Shown piece after piece: positions 1-4,330 of a stretch of 5,564 nt of DNA (position 1 is its first letter; each line of letters begins with the position of its first letter). The DNA comes from Chloroflexota bacterium (GTDB taxonomy: Bacteria; Chloroflexota; Anaerolineae; B4-G1; SLSP01), in NCBI GenBank assembly GCA_012798275.1, contig JAAZNO010000044.1, positions 1 through 5,564 on the forward strand, read 5' to 3'. Made by a program: the position numbers and the translations under genes. The notes beneath the pieces were generated by a model. That model saw nothing but the letters and a program-made list of their open reading frames with translations. It did not search any database and was not told the DNA's origin.

Positions 1-75
1 AAACCCGTGGATGTAAAAACGCTGGCCGAGCAGATTCAGGCTTATCAGCAAGAAGAAGCTCCACCGGCGGAGTAA
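1..75 (+). CDS. C-terminal end of an unidentified gene (partial)
   Basis: Frame 1 is open from the window edge to a TAA stop at 73-75 and gives 24 residues ending QAYQQEEAPPAE. The tail is polar, rich in Gln, Glu and Pro, and looks like a disordered C-terminus. There are too few residues to name a family. After the stop, a 5-bp inverted repeat (GTGAC 98-102 / GTCAC 109-113, 6-nt loop) follows but has no T-tract, so it is not a convincing terminator. The gene is separated from the operon by an RHS relic and a promoter, so it is probably an independent unit. That the reading is a real gene end is likely but not certain from 24 codons. Confidence 0.5.
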   Translation, partial: KPVDVKTLAEQIQAYQQEEAPPAE

Positions 76-164
76 CCCACCTATCCCGCCTGCACCTGTG
101 ACGTCGCGGTCACTCGCTGAGGAAAAGGGCTTTGGCTCTCAGGCCGCAGGCGGAGATTGCTATC

Positions 165-339
165 CATTCGGGCTCCGTCAGCCTGGCCATAAATGCCAGT
201 GGCGCCGGAGTGTCCTTCAAGCACGACACTCCGTATAGTGGACTACGCCTCGGGGAACTTCTCCACCGACCGGCGCTTCACCGGCCAGCGGGAGGAGGCG
301 TCCCTGGGCTTCTACGACTACGGCGCGCGGCCGTACGAT
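165..339 (+). pseudogene. Degenerate RHS-repeat core domain fragment
   Basis: Two adjoining frames together read like the conserved core of RHS-repeat proteins. The frame starting at 165 gives HSGSVSLAINASG and later TPYSG (ending about 239), resembling the usual core pattern HLGSVSLATNASG...TPYGE. From 241 another frame continues with YASGNFSTDRRFTGQREE and then LGFYDYGARPYD, resembling the family's TDRRFTGQRE...GLYDYGARYYD. The frame change falls at about 237-241 and equals one extra base or two missing. Similarity stops after 339, before the usual GRF.S.DT and NRY.Y..NNP segments. There is no start, no repeat region and no C-terminal toxin part. It is therefore a broken, doubly truncated relic, not a functional gene. 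The family assignment comes from recognising the motif and was not searched. Confidence 0.75.
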
Positions 340-416
340 CACATGCCTTCACCTGCGCTCCATGAGAAATTCCCGTGTGGATTTTCCTCACCGCCGCGCC
401 TTTGCCGTGAAGCCGT

Positions 417-444
417 TTGATCTTCTTCAGAGCGCTGGTATACT
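417..444 (+). promoter_or_regulatory. Candidate sigma-70-type extended -10 promoter for the operon
   Basis: A -35-like TTGATC (417-422) and a -10 TATACT (439-444) are 16 bp apart. TG at 436-437, one base before the -10, makes an extended -10 element (TGGTATACT). A start near 450-452 would give a leader of about 370 nt that includes the riboswitch and terminator. This is the best promoter-like match I found between the upstream gene end and the riboswitch. It is a motif match only; a closer unrecognised promoter is possible. Confidence 0.45.
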
Positions 445-571
445 TAAAACTACAGAATCCTCTCGCAAGGGGAAGTAGGACCGCTTCAACCTTTAACATG
501 GCTACGCCAGCTCAATTTTAGTTCTCCGACCCAACTGCCTGCAGGGCCGGCCGGCGTCTTTCCCACTCTCT

Positions 572-587
572 TGTCCCTTGGGGGACA
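572..587 (+). other. Small leader hairpin just before the riboswitch
   Basis: TGTCCC (572-577) and GGGACA (582-587) form a perfect 6-bp stem with a TTGG tetraloop. It sits a few bases before the first conserved riboswitch strand. It could be an accessory leader stem or part of an extended first helix. Its role is unknown. Confidence 0.4.
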
Positions 588-589
588 GG

Positions 590-685
590 GGCCTGGATGA
601 AGGGGCTCGAGCCTATGGAAGTTGGGCGATAGGGTGTGATGGGAAACGATCACGCCTCCCGGATTTGGAAAGGAGACCAGAGGAC
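590..685 (+). ncRNA. Moco-family riboswitch aptamer, P3-less (Tuco-like)
   Basis: The 3' core GCCTCCCGGATTTGGAAAGG (654-673) matches the signature of the moaA-leader Moco riboswitch, which as I recall it in E. coli has GCCUCCCG..UCUGGAAAGG. Upstream, CTCGAGCC (606-613) matches the conserved 5' strand. A hairpin with stem 633-640 / 649-656 (8 bp, one G-U) and loop GGGAAACG occupies the P4 position directly before the core. TCC 657-659 with GGA 667-669 gives the short P5. GGCTC 604-608 can pair with 673-678 (one bulge), and CTGG 593-596 with CCAG 677-680 is an alternative closing helix. Only about 19 nt separate the 5' strand from P4, so no full P3 arm fits. The family literature proposes that P3-less members sense tungsten cofactor rather than molybdenum cofactor. 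The tungstate-type transporter downstream agrees with that. Exact ends and ligand are inferred. Confidence 0.88.
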
Positions 686-700
686 TTCGTGTGTCTCGAC

Positions 701-741
701 ACCGGCGCCCGCCTTTCCAGACGGACGCCGGTTTTTTTTTT
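701..741 (+). terminator. Rho-independent terminator, riboswitch expression platform
   Basis: ACCGGCG (701-707) pairs with CGCCGGT (726-732). After a single mismatch, CCG (709-711) pairs with CGG (722-724). This leaves loop CCTTTCCAGA (712-721), and ten T residues (732-741) follow. It lies 16 nt after the aptamer and 83 nt before the first start codon, so it is placed to attenuate the operon. The loop is complementary to the conserved aptamer strand 664-673, which suggests a competing antiterminator fold when no ligand is bound. Confidence 0.92.
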
Positions 742-811
742 GCGGATGCTGGCCCCCCGTTCGTTGGGCCGGGATTGGCGCATTCACCTCAACACTTTCA
801 CACCAGAGCCC

Positions 812-817
812 AGGAGG
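812..817 (+). promoter_or_regulatory. Ribosome binding site of the first lipoprotein gene
   Basis: AGGAGG lies 7 nt before ATG at 825. It decides the start: the same frame is open upstream to an ATG at 636, but that codon lies inside the riboswitch and would be translated through the terminator. Confidence 0.9.
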
Positions 818-824
818 TCAGGCG

Positions 825-1298
825 ATGTCAGGAACGATCCGAACCTTCATCATGCTACTTATCACTCTGGCGCTGATGGCCGGCTGCACTCAGGCCACAC
901 CCACGCCGGAGCCGCTCGCGCCCTCTGAGAGCACTGCCGCGCCGGCCGGCGAAATCGTCCTCACCTTTACCGGCAAGGTGCAGCGCGAGCTGACCCTCTC
1001 GATGGCTGACCTGGAGGGGTTGGGAACGGTCAAGAAAACCATCGAGCACCCCAAGGACGGCAAGCAGAGCTACACCGGCGTCCTGCTGAGCACACTCCTG
1101 GAGCAGGCCCAGCCCGACCCCGGCACGACCCTCGCCATCACTGCCTCTGACGGCTACAGCGTCGTGGTCGCCCTAGAGGACGCCAAAGCCTGCGCCGATT
1201 GCCTGATCGCTTTCACCGAGGGTAGCCTGCGGCTGTTGATGCCCGGTTTTGGAAGCAGCTTTTGGGTCAAAGACGTGGCCTCTATCGAAGCGAAGTGA
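825..1298 (+). CDS. Lipoprotein with a single molybdopterin-binding (sulfite-oxidase-like) domain
   Basis: The product is 157 residues. Residues 1-21 form a type II signal peptide with lipobox LMAG-C21, followed by a Pro/Thr/Ser-rich linker (22-41), so the mature protein should be tethered outside the membrane. Residues 43-157 resemble the small oxidoreductase molybdopterin-binding fold: a LTLSMADLEGL opening, YTGVLLSTLLEQA (83-95), ASDGYSVVVALEDA (107-120), LRLLMPG (135-141) and WVKDVASIE (147-155). The cysteine that binds molybdenum in sulfite oxidase and MsrP is not visible before YTGV. The segment before LRLL is shortened, and a CxxC (C123, C126) sits there instead. Catalysis therefore looks unlikely. 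Cofactor or metal binding is possible but unproven. It is the first gene after the terminator and shares its domain type with the next gene. The start is fixed by AGGAGG. Fold assignment is good; function is unknown. Confidence 0.85.
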   Translation: MSGTIRTFIMLLITLALMAGCTQATPTPEPLAPSESTAAPAGEIVLTFTGKVQRELTLSMADLEGLGTVKKTIEHPKDGKQSYTGVLLSTLLEQAQPDPGTTLAITASDGYSVVVALEDAKACADCLIAFTEGSLRLLMPGFGSSFWVKDVASIEAK

Positions 1299-1333
1299 GA
1301 GGAACCTGATGAGCCTCTCTGCGCGTGTTGCGC
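1297..1333 (+). repeat. Two consecutive short hairpins in the spacer between the lipoprotein genes
   Basis: GAGAGG (1297-1302) pairs with CCTCTC (1314-1319), and GCGC (1321-1324) pairs with GCGC (1330-1333). The first begins inside the stop codon of the upstream gene. No T-tract follows, so they do not look like a terminator. They could stabilise or mark a processing point in the mRNA. The rest of the 112-nt spacer shows only the ribosome binding site of the next gene and a weak, unconvincing promoter-like pair (TTGCAT 1358, TTTTAT 1379). Confidence 0.35.
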
Positions 1334-1397
1334 TCTCGGCGGTTAGTGCCTGGCGCATTGCATGAGCCTTGTGAGTAGTTTTATCCCACATCCCATG

Positions 1398-1404
1398 TAA
1401 GGAG
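1398..1404 (+). promoter_or_regulatory. Ribosome binding site of the two-domain lipoprotein gene
   Basis: TAAGGAG lies 6 nt before ATG at 1411. It is a strong Shine-Dalgarno match and fixes that start. Confidence 0.85.
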
Positions 1405-1410
1405 CTGACT

Positions 1411-2394
1411 ATGAGCAAACGTTTCCTTTCCATTGTTGCCTCTATCCTGACGCTCGCGCTGCTTGTCGGCTGCGGCGGCGGATCGGCAAAGGCGCCGGCC
1501 CCCGACGTCACGCTGACGGTTACCTCCGGCGAGAAAAGCGTCACGCTGACCTGGGAGGAGCTGCAGGCCTTGCCCGCCTACGAGGGGCCCGGCGGCCGTA
1601 TCAGCAGCGTGGGCAAGGTCACCCCGCCGACGACCTTCAAAGGCGTCACCATCGAAGACCTGTGCGCCCTCGTGGGCGGCTTCTCCCAGGAGAACAGCAT
1701 CCAGATCACGGCGAAGGACGGCTACCAGATGACCTTCTCCTACGATCAGATCGTCACCGGCAATTATGACACCTACGATCCCAGCGACGGCACGAACAAG
1801 CCCTACGACGGCAAACTCTGGACCGTCATCGCCTATGAGGAAGAGGGCCAGCCCATTCCGGCGGAGCGCGACGGCCCCCTGCGCATGGCGATCCTGGGCA
1901 CCGACAAGGTCGTCACCGACGGCCACTGGTGGATCAAGTGGGTCGAGTCCATTGAGGTCAAAGCGGCTCAGGATGAGTGGACGCTTCACCTGAAGGGCGC
2001 GCTGAGCGAGGAGATGGACCGCGGCACCTTCGAGACCGGGTCTTCCCCGAGCTGCCACGGCACTTCCTGGACCGACGCCGAAGGGCAGACCTGGGAGGGC
2101 ATCCCCCTCTGGTTGCTGGCCGGACGGGTGGACGATGAGAACAAGCACGAAAGTGGGGCCTTCAACGATGACCTGGCCGCGGCCGGCTACGAGATTCATC
2201 TGATCGCCAGCGACGGCTACAGCATCACGCTGGAGAGCGCCCCGATCGCGCGCAATAACAAAATCTTCCTCGCCTATCGGCTGAACGGAGCGCCGTTGCC
2301 GGAGAAATACTGGCCGCTGCGCCTGATCGGCCCTGATCTGGAAAAAGCGAACTGGATCGGCGGCGTCGAGACCATCGAAATTGACCTGCCGTGA
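1411..2394 (+). CDS. Lipoprotein with two tandem molybdopterin-binding (sulfite-oxidase-like) domains
   Basis: The product is 327 residues with a lipoprotein signal peptide (residues 1-21, lipobox LVG-C21) and a short Gly/Ala/Pro linker. Domain 1 (about 32-184) has LTWEELQALPAY, FKGVTIEDL (76-84), AKDGYQMTFSYDQI (101-114), GPLRMAILG (155-163) and WWIKWVESIEV (173-183). Domain 2 (about 190-325) repeats the plan: CHGTSW (215-220), WEGIPLWLLAG (228-238), ASDGYSITLESAPI (266-279), LNGAPLP (291-297), WPLRLIGPD (301-309) and WIGGVETIEI (315-324). Both resemble the oxidoreductase molybdopterin-binding fold. Only domain 2 has a cysteine (C215) at roughly the position of the metal-ligand cysteine of sulfite oxidase and MsrP; domain 1 has none there. 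It probably sits on the outer face of the membrane. It shares a transcript with the one-domain lipoprotein before it and with wtpABC after it. A substrate, if any, is not evident. Confidence 0.87.
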   Translation: MSKRFLSIVASILTLALLVGCGGGSAKAPAPDVTLTVTSGEKSVTLTWEELQALPAYEGPGGRISSVGKVTPPTTFKGVTIEDLCALVGGFSQENSIQITAKDGYQMTFSYDQIVTGNYDTYDPSDGTNKPYDGKLWTVIAYEEEGQPIPAERDGPLRMAILGTDKVVTDGHWWIKWVESIEVKAAQDEWTLHLKGALSEEMDRGTFETGSSPSCHGTSWTDAEGQTWEGIPLWLLAGRVDDENKHESGAFNDDLAAAGYEIHLIASDGYSITLESAPIARNNKIFLAYRLNGAPLPEKYWPLRLIGPDLEKANWIGGVETIEIDLP

Positions 2395-2413
2395 ACAGGG
2401 GATGGGACGGCGA

Positions 2414-2437
2414 GGGCGTTCGAGGCGCCGGACGCCC
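2414..2437 (+). other. Strong intercistronic hairpin upstream of wtpA
   Basis: GGGCGTTCG (2414-2422) pairs with CGGACGCCC (2429-2437) over 9 bp with one G-U and a 6-nt loop. It fills much of the 61-nt spacer and ends 18 nt before the wtpA start. No T-tract follows, so it is not a classical terminator. It could protect the mRNA end, mark cleavage or tune translation of wtpA, whose start lacks a clear Shine-Dalgarno site. Confidence 0.55.
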
Positions 2438-2455
2438 CGCCCGGCCGAAATAACG

Positions 2456-3511
2456 ATGAAGAAACTATCACTTCTGCTGCTCGCGTTGATGCTGCTCGCG
2501 CTCAGCGCCTGCGCCGAGCCCCCCCGGCAGCGGGAGCGGACCCAGGTGCGGGTGTTGCTGGCCGGAAGCCTCGTCGTCCCCTTCGACGAGCTGGAGCGCG
2601 CCTTTGAGGTTCAGCATCCCGACGTGGACGTGTTGATGGAAGGCCACGGCTCCATCCAGTGTGTCCGACACGTGTCGGAACTGGGGGAACTGGCCGATGT
2701 GGTTGCCGTGGCCGACTATTCCCTGATCCCGCTGCTGATGTACACGACAAAGGTGCCGGAGACGGGCCGACCCTACGCCGAGTGGACGATGCAGTTCGCC
2801 ACCAACCAGCTGGGCCTGGCCTACACCTCGCAGAGCGCTTACGCCGATGAGATCACCGCCGATAACTGGTACGAGATCCTCTCGCGGCCTGACGTGCTGT
2901 TCGGCCTCGCCGACCCGCGCTTCGATGCCTGCGGGTATCGCAGCATGATGACGGCCCAGCTGGCGACCCACTTCTACAACGAGCCTGACCTCTTCTACAA
3001 CCTTTTCGGTGACCGCTTCACAAAGCCCGTGCGGGTGCAGGAAACCGACGCTCTCGACATCATCCTTGTCCCTGAAGTGCTGGAACCGGAGGAGGGGCGC
3101 GGTCTGGAGCTGCGCGGCGCCAGCGTCCAATTGCTGGGCTTGCTGGAATCCGGCGATCTGGATTACGCTTTCGAGTACCAGAGTGTCTCCCGCCAACGCA
3201 ACCTGCGCTTTCTATCCCTGCCGCCGGAGATCAACCTGAGCGATCCGGCCTATGCGGAGGCTTACCGGCGGGTCCGCGTCAAACTGGACTTCCAACGTTT
3301 CGCCACCGTCAACCCGGAGTTTGAGGGCGAGACCATCCTCTACGGCCTGACCATTCCCTCCAACGCGCCCCATCCCGACCTGGCCGCCGAACTGGTTCGC
3401 TTTCTGATCGGCCCGGAGGGACAGCAGATCATGGCGGAAAACTGGCAGCCCCTGCTCCTCCCTCCCGTGGTTGATAACGCGGCGGCGTTGCCGGAGGCGC
3501 TGCGAGAGTAG
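2456..3511 (+). CDS. wtpA: Tungstate/molybdate ABC transporter substrate-binding lipoprotein WtpA
   Basis: The product is 351 residues. A lipoprotein signal (MKKL, Leu-rich core, lipobox LSA-C19) anchors it outside the membrane. The body fits the archaeal-type WtpA/ModA oxyanion-binding family: LLAGSLVVPFDELERAFE (34-51), HPDVDV, GHGSIQCVRHVSELG (63-77), ADVVAVADYSLIP (80-92), DNWYEIL and RPDV (136-147), DACGYRSMM (157-165) and DYAFEYQSVS (236-245). S38 and S66 are the expected oxyanion hydrogen-bonding serines. D157 and E240 match the two carboxylates that complete the octahedral metal site in the Archaeoglobus homologue. The length is normal for the family. I chose ATG 2456 because it gives a canonical signal peptide. 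Upstream in-frame starts (TTG 2381, ATG 2402) would add an Arg-rich leader. No clear Shine-Dalgarno precedes 2456. The next gene, wtpB, follows 15 nt after the stop. Motifs alone cannot decide between tungstate and molybdate. Confidence 0.95.
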   Translation: MKKLSLLLLALMLLALSACAEPPRQRERTQVRVLLAGSLVVPFDELERAFEVQHPDVDVLMEGHGSIQCVRHVSELGELADVVAVADYSLIPLLMYTTKVPETGRPYAEWTMQFATNQLGLAYTSQSAYADEITADNWYEILSRPDVLFGLADPRFDACGYRSMMTAQLATHFYNEPDLFYNLFGDRFTKPVRVQETDALDIILVPEVLEPEEGRGLELRGASVQLLGLLESGDLDYAFEYQSVSRQRNLRFLSLPPEINLSDPAYAEAYRRVRVKLDFQRFATVNPEFEGETILYGLTIPSNAPHPDLAAELVRFLIGPEGQQIMAENWQPLLLPPVVDNAAALPEALRE

Positions 3512-3514
3512 AAC

Positions 3515-3520
3515 AAGGGA
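3515..3520 (+). promoter_or_regulatory. Ribosome binding site of wtpB, supporting a TTG start
   Basis: AAGGGA lies 6 nt before TTG at 3527. The alternative ATG at 3545 has no comparable site. An ATG at 3520 is in another frame and stops after six codons. Confidence 0.6.
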
Positions 3521-3526
3521 TGCTTT

Positions 3527-4327
3527 TTGCATTTTCTTGATGAGATGAACCTGCCTGCCAACCGGATGCAGATTGTCTTCGCCGTCCTCGGCGCGTTGCT
3601 GATCCTCTTCGTCGCCTGGCCGCTGCTCCGCACGGTCACCGGCTCCTCGCCGGCCGTCGTCTGGGAGACGCTGCTGGAGGCGGAGGTGCGCCGGGCGATC
3701 CTGCTCACCTTCTACTGTTCCGCTCTGGCGACGGCCATCGCCTTCGTCACCGGCGTGCCGCTGGCTTACCTGCTGGCCCGTAGCGACTTCCGGGGCAAGC
3801 GGCTGATCGAGGGCCTCATGGATATCCCCATCGTGGTGCCGCACTCGGCGGCGGGCATTGCCCTGCTGCTGGTCCTGGGGAGGAACACCTTCCTGGGCCG
3901 GGCCTTCAGTCTCCTGGGGATCAGGTTTGTCTCCGCAATGCCGGGCATCGTGGCCGCGATGCTCTTCGTCAGCCTCTCGTTTCTGGTTGATACGGCCCGC
4001 GAGGGCTTCAAGGCCGTTGATCCGCGTCTGGAGCGGGTGGCCCGCACGCTGGGCGCCTCGCCGTGGCAGGCCTTTTGGCGGATCTCCTTTCCTCTCGCCT
4101 GGCGCAGTATCCTTTCCGGGATGATCCTCATGTGGGCGCGGGGCCTGAGTGAGTTCGGCGCGGTGATTATCCTGGCTTACTACCCGATGATCGCCCCGGT
4201 GCTGCTCTACGAGCGCTTCCAATCTTTCGGGCTGACCTATGCCCAACCCGTCGCCGCGCTGATCATCCTGATCTGCCTGCTGATCTTCGTGGTGTTGCGG
4301 CTGGTCGCGCGGAAGGGCAGGGAGTAG
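3527..4327 (+). CDS. wtpB: Tungstate/molybdate ABC transporter permease WtpB
   Basis: The product is 266 residues from TTG 3527 (260 from the alternative ATG 3545). About six hydrophobic segments are visible, near residues 15-36, 57-83, 97-118, 137-157, 193-217 and 240-260, forming one half of a homodimeric membrane channel. Family features include LAYLLARSDFRGKRLIEG (79-96), then DIPIVVPHSAAGIALL (99-114), and the coupling loop ARTLGASPWQAFWRISFPLA (172-191). That loop matches the EAA pattern (G 12 residues before the I.FPLA end) that docks onto the ATPase. MWARGLSEFGAVIILAYYP (202-220) is typical of molybdate, tungstate and sulfate permeases. It starts 15 nt after wtpA and stops 3 nt before wtpC, so the three are tightly coupled. 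Family assignment is firm; choice of ion rests on WtpA and the riboswitch. Confidence 0.94.
   Translation: MHFLDEMNLPANRMQIVFAVLGALLILFVAWPLLRTVTGSSPAVVWETLLEAEVRRAILLTFYCSALATAIAFVTGVPLAYLLARSDFRGKRLIEGLMDIPIVVPHSAAGIALLLVLGRNTFLGRAFSLLGIRFVSAMPGIVAAMLFVSLSFLVDTAREGFKAVDPRLERVARTLGASPWQAFWRISFPLAWRSILSGMILMWARGLSEFGAVIILAYYPMIAPVLLYERFQSFGLTYAQPVAALIILICLLIFVVLRLVARKGRE
4319..4324 (+). promoter_or_regulatory. Ribosome binding site of wtpC inside the end of wtpB
   Basis: AGGGAG lies 6 nt before ATG 4331 and overlaps the last codons of wtpB, consistent with translational coupling. Confidence 0.75.
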
Positions 4328-4330
4328 AGG

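Noticed and set aside
636..824. Upstream extension of the first lipoprotein to ATG 636
   Set aside because: The codon is inside the riboswitch and the extension spans the terminator. ATG 825 has AGGAGG and a proper lipoprotein signal.
578..928. 116-codon open frame across the riboswitch and terminator
   Set aside because: It overlaps structured RNA and the start of the lipoprotein gene and has no recognisable domain.
1358..1384. Internal promoter TTGCAT-N15-TTTTAT before the two-domain lipoprotein
   Set aside because: Both hexamers match poorly and the spacer is short; the gene is more simply read as part of the upstream operon.
1381..2199. 272-codon open frame on the minus strand opposite the two-domain lipoprotein
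   Set aside because: It lies antisense to a well-supported gene with signal peptide and ribosome site; no ribosome site or motif of its own was recognised.
2381..2455. Earlier starts for wtpA (TTG 2381, ATG 2402)
   Set aside because: They add an Arg-rich stretch before a canonical signal peptide and translate through the strong hairpin. ATG 2402 has purines directly abutting it with no spacing.
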